Both the position numbers and the translations under genes were made by a program. From contig CM046842.1 of NCBI GenBank assembly GCA_025618425.1, forward strand, positions 32,377,885 to 32,441,884: a DNA stretch of 64,000 nt. Reading direction: 5' to 3'. The notes under the pieces were generated by a model. The model did not search any database, was not told where the DNA came from, and saw only the letters and a program-made list of their open reading frames with translations. Shown piece by piece: positions 48,456-59,638 of the stretch (positions are counted from its first letter, which is position 1; each line of letters starts with the position of its first letter). The DNA is from Heliocidaris tuberculata (taxonomy: Eukaryota > Echinodermata > Echinoidea > Camarodonta > Echinometridae).

Positions 48456-49110
48456 GAGAGCGAGAGAGAGAGAGAGAGAGCTGAGGGAAAATCAGTGATG
48501 GACCGAGAAATTGGAGGAATGAGAAGATGTAAGGGAGAATAGAAAGGGAGTGAGGAATGGAGAGACGTTATTATTTTGAGATGAAGTGGGAAAAACAGAG
48601 TAAACGAGATAGGGAGAAACACCATGCATGGACAAGGGGGTGAAATAAGAGGGGGGATTAGAAAAGGGGAGGGAGAGACAGACAGGCAGACAGACAGAAT
48701 TACATAGACAGACTAAACGACAGGCAGGCAGATAAACTGGAAGGGAGAGATTGGATAAGGAATGGGGTGGGAGGGGAGAAAGGAGTCGGGTAGAGGAGAT
48801 TGAGAGAGTACAAGAGAGGGAGAGGTAGACAGAGGGTAGAGAGAGAGAGAGAGAGAGAACGAGAGAGAGAGAGAGAGAGAGCGGGAGACTGAAAGACACA
48901 GGGGGGAAATGAGAGGAGGGAATGGATAGAGAGAGATAGAGAGGGAGAGAGAGAAAGGCAGTGACAGAAAAGGAGGGTGAGACAGATAAGATAAGAGGGG
49001 GGTGGGACAAAGGAGAGAGTGGAAGGGAATACAGAGCAAGAGTGAGAGGAGATATTTAAGAACGAGGGGAAAGAAGATGGACAGACGGACAGAGACATAG
49101 ACAGGGGGGT
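48415..49110. repeat. GA-rich microsatellite region
   Basis: (GA)n arrays at 48418-48480 and 48839-48882 are embedded in purine-rich, GACAGACAGG-type sequence. Long minus-strand frames here are serine/leucine/proline repeats produced by the simple sequence and are not genes. A poly-C run follows at 49189-49206. Confidence 0.95.
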
Positions 49111-49523
49111 CGCTAGAACTTTTTTAATACAGGTGTGACACCCGATTTGCAGACAAATTTGCCGGAAAAAATGCTGCAACCTAATCTCCCCCCCCCCCCC
49201 CCCCCCACCAAATGATAATAAAAGGAAATCGCAGATGTAGATTTCTTGATCATACGGGCCCATTTTCTCAAGGGGGAGGGGGGGGGGGAGTGGGGCTGAC
49301 GCCTTTTGCCTGAATATCAACTGCTCGCTTTCTAATTTTTTGCGAGCGAGCGGGCAAATTTTTAAAAACTTTTCGTAGTGAAAATCTGCAGAAAAAGTTG
49401 AGGAGCTTTACGGTTCACCATCTGGTTAGTCCTGAAAAGGAGTATTAGAAGGAGAAAGTGGAGAAAGTTAAAAAGGAGAAGAAATGAAAAGGCGAGATAG
49501 TGAGTAAGAGAATGTAGAAGTAA

Positions 49524-49557
49524 TCTTTCTTGAAAGTGTGAAGTCCTGAAAAGGACT
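49524..49557 (-). promoter_or_regulatory. Histone mRNA stem-loop plus downstream-element look-alike (-)
   Basis: The inverted partner in the left arm. On the minus strand AGTCCTTTTCAGGACT (49557 to 49542) is followed after nine bases by CAAGAAAGA (49532 to 49524), a spacing near that of sea urchin histone pre-mRNAs. An imperfect third stem-loop lies near 49428-49445. Confidence 0.4.
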
Positions 49558-49719
49558 GTAAGCCAGATGAGAATGTTGAGATTAGAGAAGGCTTGGCGTT
49601 GTGGACAGCTTGACTATGATGACGGACAGTCAAGCTTTCCGTAACGCCGAGCCTTCTCTAATCTCAGCCTTATCATCTGGTTTACACAAGGAGTTAACCG
49701 TGAAAACTCCTTGGTTTAC

Positions 49720-49751
49720 AGTCCTTTTCAGGACTTCACTTTCAAGAAAGA
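49720..49751 (+). promoter_or_regulatory. Histone mRNA stem-loop plus downstream-element look-alike (+)
   Basis: AGTCCTTTTCAGGACT (49720-49735) has a 6-bp stem and UUUC loop, matching the metazoan histone stem-loop except that the first pair is A-U rather than G-C. Seven bases later, CAAGAAAGA (49743-49751) equals the U7-pairing spacer element known from sea urchin histone genes. A second stem-loop at 49831-49846 is followed by AACCACA but no such element. No histone frame lies upstream. Confidence 0.4.
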
Positions 49752-50230
49752 TTACTTCTACATTTTCTTACTCGCTATCTCGTCTTTCCAATTCTTCTCC
49801 TCTTAGCTTTCTCCACTTTCTTCTTCTAACAGTCCTTTTCAGGACTAACCACATGGTGAACCGTTAACCTCCTCTACGTTTTATCAGTACCACCATGCCA
49901 ACCTCTACCTTCAAAAGAAGTTACATATTATCCGGGAACCTCGCTGCCCAAATTATGTGGATATGCTAGCCCCGCGCTGTTAGCATATGAATTGGTGGTG
50001 GTTCGAATATCGTAACTTTGAAATTCCTCGGGTGGGGTAGGGGGGAAGGGGGCTGCAGCCCATTGCCCAAGGGAGACACCTTTGGCCCGAATATTGACTT
50101 TCCAGTGTTTTGGCGAGCGAGCAGGCAAAACAAATGGCATTTTCACCTTCTGTTTATTTCCTTTCCTTCTTTCCTTTCTGTTTTTCCCCCCATTTCCCTT
50201 TCATTTGCTTCGTAGATGGACAAGTAGAAA

Positions 50231-50482
50231 CAGGGGCGGCGCTACAGGGGGGCAGAGGGGGCGACCGCCCCCCTATGATTTTTCAAGTAGTGAAAAAAGA
50301 AAAAAAAAGAAAAAAAAAAAGAAAAAGAGGAAGAAAAGAGAAGAAAGAAGAAAGAGGAGTATTAAAAAGAGAGGTCTTAAACATATAACTCTATATTACC
50401 CCAGTTATTTAATGGAGAAAAAATATGACGTCATCTTTAGGTCGTCTTGCCCCTCCTATCAAAATACCCTGGCGCCGCCCCT
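50231..50482. mobile_element. MITE with AGGGGCGGCGC ends
   Basis: AGGGGCGGCGCTACAGGGG at the left is inversely matched by CCCTGGCGCCGCCCCTG at the right. The interior holds G-rich and A-rich simple sequence. Other transposon families with the same CAGGGGCGGCGCCAGGG end are common in invertebrates. Confidence 0.65.
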
Positions 50483-50638
50483 GAGTAGAAACATAGGGTA
50501 AAATAGAGGAGGGCGACTGGATAGAGACATGTATAACGAGTGATAGACACAGAGAGATGATCTTGATAGACAAAGAGACAGAACGAGAAAGAGGTAGAAA
50601 AAGAGCAAAAAAAAAATTTTCGCCAGCCCTCCAAAAGT

Positions 50639-50836
50639 CGCTCAGTGGGGGGTTATGGGGTCCAGTTCCCCTCCATAATTCTCTGACAAGCAAAAAAAAA
50701 AAAAGTTTTCTGGTCGAAAAGGGGGGGGGGGCACAATCGCAAATAGGGGGGGGGGCACATTGCATTGTTTTCCCTCAAAAGGGGGGGGGGGCACGGGCCG
50801 GGATTGCCCCCCCCCCCCCTGAATCCACCACTGATA
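50639..50836. mobile_element. G-rich element fragment with TCTGACAAGC minisatellite unit
   Basis: Contains ATTCTCTGACAAGC, an A run, and several poly-G blocks followed by CACA(A/T)T, then CCCCCCTGAATCCACCACTG at the right. The unit is the same as in 26287-26819 and 28086-28442. Confidence 0.6.
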
Positions 50837-51014
50837 ATGATGACCTTGGCAAGGAACGGTAGATCACTGGGCGATAGTTTACCAGATCATTGTGGTCTTG
50901 TGTAGATTTCTTCAATACTGGGTTGCAAGTTTCAGACTGTCTGGAACTATTCCATCCCGCAGTGATGCATTAATCAGACCCGTGATAGGTAGAGCTAGGA
51001 GATCAGAATGTCGT

Positions 51015-51518
51015 TTAAAGCTCATAGACAGTCTCGGTAGCAAAAATCATGCTGGCAAGAAACTTATCTAACATAGTCACATACTATTCTCCTTTTATCA
51101 TAAGACACATGTACGAGATTATTTAACATTCCATTCACGATTTCGAACAAATTTTAGTGTAAATATCTGTAAGAAACGCTTGGTAACGGCTTTTCACTGC
51201 CTCACGCTTAAAGACCATATCCACCCGAAGGTTCGCCGCACGATAAACTCAGCGCTTCGCACTATGTGTAGCGTATTCTATACACACAACAATCCTCATG
51301 TGAGTAGTGTGTGTGGCCGTTGTTTGAATTTACATCCCCTCTTTTTTGGCCAGGGATTTTTATTACTTTTCACCTATCATTCGATAAACATTTCACTTAA
51401 GGAGGAAAAAACTTCACAGCATCTTAGTTATGTTAGTACCCTGCTATTTATTAAGTAAAATCAAAGAAATCTCACGAAAAGTTTTTGAGGGCTTACCAAA
51501 ACTATCTGTTACCTTTAA
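51015..51518. mobile_element. About 500-bp TTAA-flanked dispersed repeat, copy 2
   Basis: TTAA at 51015-51018 and 51515-51518. Nearly identical to 15209-15711, implying recent spread or gene conversion. It lies 620 bp upstream of the first LRR exon, as the older copy 3 lies 390 bp upstream of the second. Confidence 0.8.
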
Positions 51519-51899
51519 CAAGAACTGTAGGCACTGGGTCGAGTGAACATGTCTTGGCAGAGGTCTTGCCAATTATCCGCTTGACGATCTCTGGACATGT
51601 AGGAGGTATTGATATCAGACGGGCACAATTACCTGATGATGAGGTGATGGTGTTTGATACCACTTGTTGTTGGTCTGCTGTCCCATAGCTTGGAGGCCGT
51701 TGGGTCGACAATGTGGTGGATCTTGAGACATTATGTTCTCCCAAACTTTCTGTTTTCAGCTGTCCGTCTGGCAATGGGAACATAAAAATTCATTAACTAG
51801 ACACTTCAGGCATTAGGCCTACAAAATAATTGTTAATGTATCTCGATGGTGCACGGGTACCCTATTTGCGACTAGACTATTATGTAACTTCCCTTTATA

Positions 51900-51941
51900 A
51901 CCCCCCCCCCCCCAAAAAAAAAAATAAATAAATAAATAAAA

Positions 51942-51972
<31 letters not shown>

Positions 51973-52100
51973 AATAAAAATAAATAAATAAATAAAAAAT
52001 AAAAAAATTTAAAAAAATGCACAAATATATTATGTGTTATATAAGTTTGCAAATAATAGTAATAAATTATCACAATCCCCCCCCCCCCCAAAAAAAAAAT
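51900..52100. repeat. Poly-C and (AAAT)n microsatellites before the LRR exon
   Basis: Poly-C/poly-A at 51901-51922, AAAT repeats from 51923 to about 52010, and a second poly-C/poly-A at 52078-52099, directly upstream of the exon's pyrimidine tract. The stretch 51519-51899 holds nothing I recognise. Confidence 0.9.
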
Positions 52101-52137
52101 GTTATCTCTTATTATTTATCCATCATTATTACCACAG

Positions 52138-52655
52138 GTTAGAGAAGTCAAATTCGAAAGATCTACTATAACTATGAACGTGATAAGTGGGTTATGGTCC
52201 TGCTTCGCATCATTTGCGACGCTACATACCCTCGCCATCACAGACTCCTCTCTCAGTTTCCCTCCATCTCCTCCTGAACTTCAATCCGTCACAATGCTGA
52301 CAGCCAAGATAGTGACGCCACAAAGCTACGAAGGTCTACTCTCATCGCTACCTGGTTTGAAAGAGATCGATATCATTATCGATGATGCAGAGAGAGACAT
52401 ACCTCAGATCACGGCTTGCTATCATCGGACCGGGGGACAGCAGCTCACACACATCAGCCTTATAGCACCGCCATCACTCCCATCAGAGAAGAAGAATGTA
52501 TCAAGAGAGACGATGCGAGGATTTGGTCTTCTGATCAGAGAACACACTGAGAACCTGCAGTGGCTAGCTTTGTCAGGGGTAAAGTGCAGAGAGGAGGGAG
52601 ACTTGGTTGAATTTGCAGAGTGCTGTAGACATATGAAGACGATGAATTATCTAGC
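52138..52655 (+). CDS. NLR-like receptor: LRR-like exon, module 1a
   Basis: Acceptor ATTACCACAG|GTT, donor CTAGC|GTGAGT; phase 0 in, 2 out. About 172 residues, including LHTLAITDSSLSFPPSPPEL, then LPGLKEIDIII, LTHISLIAPP, VSRETMRGFGLLIREHTENL and LQWLALSGVKC. The spaced L-x-x-L-x-I/L strands suggest divergent leucine-rich or LRR-like repeats, the usual ligand-sensing end of NLR proteins. Its phase matches the NACHT exon's end. A diverged copy is at 61167-61674 with the same DSSLSFPPSPPEL core. I see no clean canonical LRR consensus, so the repeat class is inferred. Confidence 0.75.
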
Positions 52656-52901
52656 GTGAGTTCAGTTTAAATACATGTTGAGTGAGTTTACACAGCATTT
52701 TCGATGATTGACATTATTTTTGTTGGTAAGATTAACTATTAAACTTTACTGGGTTACTAAAAAGATGAGCAATTGAGGTTAGAAATTACTACTATCATGA
52801 ATATGATATTAATCCCTGCATGGTTAAAGATGTACTCTTCTTCAAATATTTGGATAAATAATATCCAACGTAACTTGTAATATCTTGTATACATGGTGCA
52901 G

Positions 52902-52998
52902 GCTTCTTGACTGTGGATCTAAACAAGGCGCTAGACTGGATTCTCACACCAATCTTCTTCTGAACTCGAATGAATCACAAAGGGTGATTACTTTGCAT
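52902..52998 (+). CDS. NLR-like receptor: short LRR-like exon, module 1b
   Basis: Acceptor CATGGTGCAG|, donor TTGCAT|GTAAGT; 97 nt, phase 2 in and 0 out. It encodes LLDCGSKQGARLDSHTNLLL, then NSNESQRVITLH, after joining the split codon from 52655. With the preceding exon it makes a 615-nt, 205-codon module that begins and ends in phase 0 and so can be duplicated freely. Its donor lies inside the target duplication of the large foldback element at 53008-59997. Confidence 0.6.
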
Positions 52999-53929
52999 GT
53001 AAGTTACGGTTTATTGCCAATTGGTCCAATCGTCATAATGGTCTAACATTATTCGGTTTAATATCAGTTGGTCCGATATTAGCCCCGGGACGCTGCCACT
53101 TCGTGGAAGCGTCCTCAATGAAACCACTACTATGAGTACTTTTCCGTGGAGTTCACAATTCAATTCAATTCAATTTCAATTTATTAAAAAACCAGACATA
53201 GCAATCATGACGAACAAACATGATGCAAATTGGGACCCCAAAAAGCTATGCTTGTGAGTGGGGCCCCTGGAAAGGATGGACCTCTCGATCCCGGCGTACC
53301 GGCAAACAGACCAACGTGTTTCAAGGATCTGCGCATACTCAAAACATGAAAGATAAAATGCGATCATAGAGTAACATGCATGCAACTCTATGGATACGAT
53401 CAAGTCACACGCGCGCAGATCCCCCCCCCCCAAAAAAAAAAGAAAAAAGAAAAACAAAAACAACAAAAACACACACATGATAATGTACAAAACTGATTAC
53501 AAGGAAATGGCAAGGTTATTTAACTTTAGAACATATCTACAAGGGAAAAAGCTGAATCACTAAAACATCACAAACCCCCTAACCCCCCCCCCCCCAGCCG
53601 CGAGCAGCTAATCGTGCTGTACGCATCAAGTTGTCACATACACATGCAAAGACACACACAAACACAGAGACTGACTGGATAATCCTCACTATAATACTAA
53701 TAGTTCACAAAGTAATAGTGGCAATCTATTTCAATCTATCTAACAGATATGATTTACGCAAAAGTCTGAATCTAGTAAGAGTGGTACTGTCCTTAATGTC
53801 TGCGGGTAATTGGTTCCACTCTTTAATACACGTGATTCGAAAGGAATTTAGTGCAACATTTGTCCTTACATGAGGTTGATGCACCAGGTTACTTTAACTG
53901 TATCTGGGAGTTACAGGAAAACCCGAGGA

Positions 53930-55480
53930 CAAAACTGAAGTTTAAACACAAAAAGCATAATATTGAATGACACAAGCTCATCAAAAGGCAGCAATTTCAT
54001 CTCAAGGAATAATGGCTTACTAGGCTGTCTGAGATTAGAACTGGTAACAAGCCGAATAACTTTCTTTTGCACTATTTTAAGTTTATCAGTATAAGTCTTA
54101 AAAGTGTTACCCCATGCAACATTGCAATATGTAAGGTAAGGGAGAACAATACTGTTGTATAAAATTACTAAAACCTTCTTAGGTAGGACAAATCTTAACC
54201 TACATATGACACCAACACTTCGAGAAATCTTTGTGCATAAAACATCTAAATTGTTTTTTCCAACACAACTCATCTATAATAACACCGAGGAATTTAACAT
54301 GCTCACTACGCGCAACACTATGTCCTCCTACCTCCAGAAGATCAACATTGTTAGGAATTCTTTTACCCCTGGATCTAAAAATAACACAATTTGTCTTTTG
54401 AACATTTAGCAACAACTTATTACAGCAAAACCATGCAAACAGTTTTTTTTATTTCATCATTTGCAATTGCCATTAAAGTGGTAATATTTTTATGAGACAA
54501 CAACAAACGAGTATCATCAGCAAATAACTATGAGTATGCAAAAAAAAATTGACGAATTGATAACATCATTGATATAAATTAAAAATAGCAGAGGACCAAG
54601 CACTGATCCTTGTGGTACACCATACTGAATGACAGTAGTCTGGGATTTGACACCACTGACCCCAACATATTGAGTTCGATGACATAAGTAATTTCTAAAC
54701 CATGTTAATGCTATTCCACGAACACCATAGTGCTCAAGCTTACTTAGTAGGATAGAGTGGTCAATGGTGTCAAATGCCTTTGACAAGTCAAGGAAAATTC
54801 CCAAGAAATATTTACCATCATCAAAGGATTTTATAATTGAATTTAACAGATTAAAGACGCCCATGCTAGTAGAGAAGTGTTTCCGAAAACCAAACTGCTG
54901 AGGAATTAAAAGATCTTTTTTTTTTAAATCAAGAACTCACTTAAAACTATTTTCTCTAAAATCTGAGAAAAGATTGGTAAAGGGCTATAGGTCTATAATT
55001 GGAGATGTTCTTCTTATCATCCTTTTTATGCTACCTTAAGCTTATCCGGAACAGCTCCCTGTGACAGTGATTTATTAAAAATATCATACAAAGGCTCCAT
55101 AAAAACATGAATACATTCCTTAACAATCAGAGGGGCAATATTATCTGACCCACTTGACTTTGCTGACTTCAGGATTGGAACAAACTTTAATATTTCAGAG
55201 ATGGAAGTTCGTCTCAAGAACAAAGATGCATTATTTCTAGACGGCTTTAAGTACTCATGAAAAGATTTTTGGACTGAAGGAATTTCCCTTATTTTAGCTG
55301 GCAACCAAATAAAATATTTATTAAAGTAGTCAGCCTTCTCCTTACTTGTAACCAATAAAGTATCTTCATGGAACATCTCTTGGGGAAACATGTTTTTTTT
55401 TTTAGCCCGTCCTAATATATCATTAATATGTGACCATGTTATCTTTCTATCTCTCTGAGCTTTCTGAAATAAGTTCAAAT
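53930..55480 (-). pseudogene. LINE reverse transcriptase domain (broken)
   Basis: Minus-strand frames give [72 protein letters not shown] (about 54499-54534), HVKFLGVIIDE and PYLTYCNVAWGNT, in the expected order for RT of Jockey/CR1-like elements. The catalytic F-A-D-D box is present but in a different frame from the preceding block, and the fingers region near 54870-55030 is also frame-broken. The copy is inactive. Confidence 0.85.
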
Positions 55481-55869
55481 AATATCTTTGTGTAGCTAGC
55501 CGAAGAGTAGTGACTAGAACATTTTTATAATTAACATACTTCTTATTACTATTAGTCGGTTTTTTGATATAAGTACTATAAAGTTTGTGTTTACGATTTA
55601 TTTACTTCATTAGGCCATTGGTAGCCCAAGGTTTCTTAATACATTTTTTCTTAATAGCTATTTCAAAAACACGAAAACACTTATCATATAAATCAGAAAA
55701 ATTATGGAAGAAGTGTTCGTATGAATCATTAGCATTATCCAACAAGTACACATTCTGCCAATCAGTCATCATTAAATGTTCTTGGAAAATCACGATTCTG
55801 TCATCTGTTAATAACCTCTTAAAAATGTTTTTATCATTTTTACGATTAACAAAATCACCCCTGTTCACA

Positions 55870-56187
55870 CAAAAAATAGGCATGTGATCTGAAAGATCAG
55901 AGCATATTATACCAGCATTAAGTTCATTGTGAATACTATTATCTATTAATGTAGCAGAATTATGTGAAACACGAGTTGGCTTTGTAAGGAATGAAAATAA
56001 TCCCTATGAATTCATTAAGTCAACAAAACTTTTCACTTTATCATCATTAATATTTATAATTCAGCAAGTTTAGATTGAAATCCCCCATTAAATAGGCATC
56101 TGCTTTATCTCTGTTTAGTTTTTGCAGCCGTAAATCAAAACTGTCAATAAAAAATGTACTATCACAATTGGGCGCCTTATACACACA

Positions 56188-56244
<57 letters not shown>

Positions 56245-56560
56245 GACCATCCAATTCTACAAATAATTGCTTCATAACCTAGTTCAATGCCTGACAAATC
56301 ATGACGAAGTTTGAAGACCAATCCTTCCCTTATATACAGGGCCACCCCACCACCATTCTTACCAGAACGACAAACATGAAGGAGAGAATACCCAGGGATT
56401 TGAAATGCCTTTATATCCGAGGATGGCTTAAACCAAGTTTCCGATACCAATTATCGAGAAATTATTTTTAAGGCTGGACAAGAGCAATACGAGATCATCA
56501 AAATTCTTGTTCAGGCTTCTAGCATTTACATGCAAAATATCAAAATGTCCTCCTGTATTT
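55870..56560 (-). pseudogene. LINE endonuclease domain (broken)
   Basis: Minus-strand frames read HVNARSLNKNFDDLVLLLSS at the start, then SETWFKPSSDI, SGKNGGGVALYIREGL, VYKAPN, AYLMGDFNLNLL and finally CSDLSDHMPIF. These match the order of motifs in the APE-type endonuclease of Jockey/CR1-like LINEs (N-x-R-S, SETW, G-G-G-V-A, GDFN, SDHxP-I), which nicks the target site. A (TA)n expansion at 56191-56240 interrupts the frame between the third and fourth blocks, and further frameshifts follow. Confidence 0.8.
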
Positions 56561-57479
56561 CTCTGGAAATCAGCACATCTATATCATTACAATCATTTAC
56601 TAAAACATCAATATTTTCTTGCAAATCGTCATCCATTACGACCAGTATGAGTAGCAATTAACATAATTGCACAGCAGACATTGACACGATACACAAAATT
56701 GTATATTAATAATAATACCGCCAGTCTAGACATTTTAGTCACACTCTTGAGCACAGCATACATACACACAATCCCATCAACACTCCAGCACACATTGATA
56801 GCAATAAATGTAGAAGATTCTACAAATAAGAAAACTATGTACATGTATACCTGGTGAAAAACCAAGAAAAATGTCCTATACTACCAACAAAACAAAAAAA
56901 AGAAGTGCAGTCAAAATGCACAAATGCATGTGGAACACACCCAAGTTCATGGGCAAACACCAGAGCAACAGTAAAAGTCTCATGATTGAGCATAAGGAGA
57001 AACATTGCCACTATTAGACTAATGACTGTATAAAAAAAATGTATAGCCTTACCAACCCTTGAACCTGAGACCAATACAGTTTATAACAAAACAGTCAATA
57101 TATAACTTGGCTAAATCCAGTTGGGTCGATATGACTTTCTTCTCAATTCACATGGTCAAATGACTATATAGTTGTATCTTAGGTACATATATATATATAT
57201 ATATTCTTTTATTATTAAAGTATCATATATACGATGCCGCTTACCTAAACAGACCTTCCGCAAATCAAGCTCTTCCTCACTAATGTACTGTGCATTGTAG
57301 AGTCGATCAAATGTCCCGCTTTTCACTCAATTATAATCCTCCCTTCTCGTCTCTCGCACGCGCGCGAGCGAGAACGTACGTACGCCTTGGAGCTGCTGCT
57401 GACGCGTATGCGTATTGCAATCTATACACCGGCGCGGGCTACGAAAGTGTTTAATATAGGTTTCAAATGACTGCTGTGC

Positions 57480-57508
57480 GCAGCCCGAACGCGTAGCGTT
57501 CGGGCTGC
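57480..57508. other. Perfect 13-bp-stem hairpin
   Basis: GCAGCCCGAACGC, GTA loop, GCGTTCGGGCTGC. It lies in a short GC-rich patch (57355-57515) inside the left arm region of the foldback element, just before the tandem TTGGTCTAAT-type units. Confidence 0.7.
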
Positions 57509-58324
57509 CGCAGTAAGTCCAATATACACTTCGTCTAATCAACATTTCGTCCAATCAACGTTTCGTCCAATAACCAGTAGATCTATTCTAGGGCCAATAT
57601 CCATTCCTATAACCATTTGGTCTAATAAATTTCTTTTTGGCAATTGGTCCAGTTACCGTATCGTCCATTAGCAATCGGTCCAATGACCATTTTGTATAGA
57701 TTTATAGTCATCAAATGGTCTAAACCCAATAAGCACAATATGCCTAACCATTTGGTCCATCAATCATTTGGTCCGTTTTTTAGTTGGTCTAACTTCATAT
57801 GGTCTAATTTTATTTCGTCTAAACCCATTTCGTCTAATGACCACTTGGTCTAATAAACATTTGGTCTAATGACCACTTGGTCTAATTACAGGTTGGACTA
57901 ATAACCGTTTGGTCTAATCATCATTTGGTCTAATAAACAATTGGTCTAATAATATTAAGCACGAACCTTGGACGTTCATATGTGCTGCATGGTTTTACAT
58001 TCTAACTTAGATCCATATTTTGAACGAAAATCAATTTAGGTTTCTGCAGTAGAGCTAACGTTAGAGCCTAGATCAATTTGCATTTAATGGAGGTATTTTC
58101 CACTCAAACGTGGAATACAGTGCTTTTCGTACCGTAGATATTAGAATATTTTAATTGTAATAATGATTATTAGGCTATTCTTAATGATATTAAAAATGCG
58201 CATAATATCATTATTTTTATAAAAAAAAATATCATTAAAACGTAGCCTATGTATCATTGCAGTATTTAAATTCAAACAGTAGGCCTTTTAAATTATTAAT
58301 ACTTTTAACATTAGGCTATTCGAT

Positions 58325-58805
58325 TTAAAGGGAAAGTCCACTCTGGTATTAAGTTTATTTGAATAAAATAGAAAAAAATGAGAGAAACAGTTTAGTGAAA
58401 GTTTGATCGAAATCCGATAAGAAATAAGAAAGCTATGAATATTTGAAGTTGTAATCAATCAAGACAAATTGGTGACTCTGTGATATTTTTCGAGCTCTAG
58501 CTCTCCCATTTGCTCAGTACAGAAAATTTCATAAATTTTCATTTTCTTAGTATTTGATGAAGGAATAATTTTGTTAAATACAGGTTATAAGAATATATGA
58601 GCAGTGATTTTATATATAAGTTGCATGTGCATTTTAGATCTAGATCTATGATTTAGTATTTTCTTAAGAGAAAACTGATTTAAAAAAAAAAAATTTACAG
58701 TGCAAAACTAATGTGAGATTTTGCTCAAACATTCATTAATCTGTTTTTGAAAATTTTCTGCTTCCTTTAATACCAACGTGTAATCAGGGTTGACTTTCAC
58801 TTTAA
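58325..58805. mobile_element. TTAA MITE nested in the foldback element
   Basis: TTAA at 58325-58328 and 58802-58805, with ends TTAAAGGGAAAGTCCACTCT and AGGGTTGACTTTCACTTTAA. The arms are more diverged than in the sister elements at 16535 and 47469. It sits in the spacer between the arms. Confidence 0.65.
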
Positions 58806-59591
58806 TATGCCTATTGTTTCAGCATTTAAGCATAGATCTATTCCATTTCAAATAAAACCAAAAAAAAAAGTAGGCACACAGTAATCTGTAATAAGATTTG
58901 TTGTTGTATTAGACCAAAGGATATTGGACCAAATGAGTAATAGACCAAACGGTCATTAGAAGAACTGAGACTAGGACCAAATGACTTTTAGACCAACTGG
59001 TCATTCGGCGAAATGATCATTAGACCAATTGGTTGATGGACGAAATGATGATTAGACGAAATGGTAATTCATACCAAAAAGTGTGTTGCATTCTCAACCA
59101 TGCGCGCGCGCGTATCACTTTCCCTCTGCGATTCCCTCCATAGAACCATGTACATTAATCATGAAAAACGTAAATTTCAACTTTTAGAAATACTTATATC
59201 TTTTTCACTTTTTAACAATTTAATTCAGTTAAAAAGGGATATGAATATTGAAGAAACAAAGAAGCTGCTGAGCATAAAAATGTAATCATCTCATATGTAG
59301 AATTCTGGCCAATTTTGTTTGAAAACGGCCTTTTTATGTTGCCTCACAAAAACGTAGAACACCCAAATTACACGTGTTTCTATGGGGAAAGTAATCGACT
59401 CGCAGTGACAAGGTAATTTTGTTAATTGGTTAGCAGTGCTGTTAATGGTGGGAATTAACCAGTTAAAAGGTTTCTTAAAAGAGTAAGAGTTCTAGGTTTG
59501 ACCTTTCTTATTTTGACTTCTACTGGTTTTGTAGAATTCTGGCCTTTTTATGAATTAGTTATGAAATATTTTGTATTTTTAGACTGATTCT

Positions 59592-59638
59592 GTGCGCGCG
59601 CACCACTGATCTCTACAGAGATCAGTGGCGCGCACGTG
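59592..59638. other. GC-rich hairpin
   Basis: CCACTGATCTCT and AGAGATCAGTGG flank an ACAG loop, extended outward by GTGCGCGCGCA-type and GCGCGCACGT sequence. It lies within the right part of the foldback element. Confidence 0.65.

Larger units (their letters stand above)
49397..49877. mobile_element. Foldback element carrying histone-3'-end-like signals in both arms
   Basis: The left arm (about 49397-49615, minus sense) and right arm (about 49630-49877, plus sense) are long inverted repeats, with outer ends GAGGAGCTTTACGGTTCACC and GGTGAACCGTTAACCTCCTC. Each arm holds two AGTCCTTTTCAGGACT-type palindromes. One palindrome per arm is followed by CAAGAAAGA. The inner ORFs (minus 49445-49633 and plus 49601-49867) are mirror images caused by the inversion and match no known protein. 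Confidence 0.75.
53155..56640 (-). mobile_element. Non-LTR retrotransposon (Jockey/CR1-like group), nearly full length, inactive
   Basis: Minus strand, 5' end near 56640, 3' end near 53155 with a (TTGAA)n-type tail typical of CR1-related LINEs. It carries an AP-like endonuclease, then reverse transcriptase, both broken by stops and frameshifts. It lies within the left arm region of the large foldback element. Flanking target duplications were not found by eye. Confidence 0.8.

Noticed and set aside
48332..49320. Minus-strand frames of up to 206 codons rich in Ser, Leu and Pro
   Set aside because: They lie on GA/CT microsatellites and purine-rich low-complexity DNA, with periodic LSLSLS strings.
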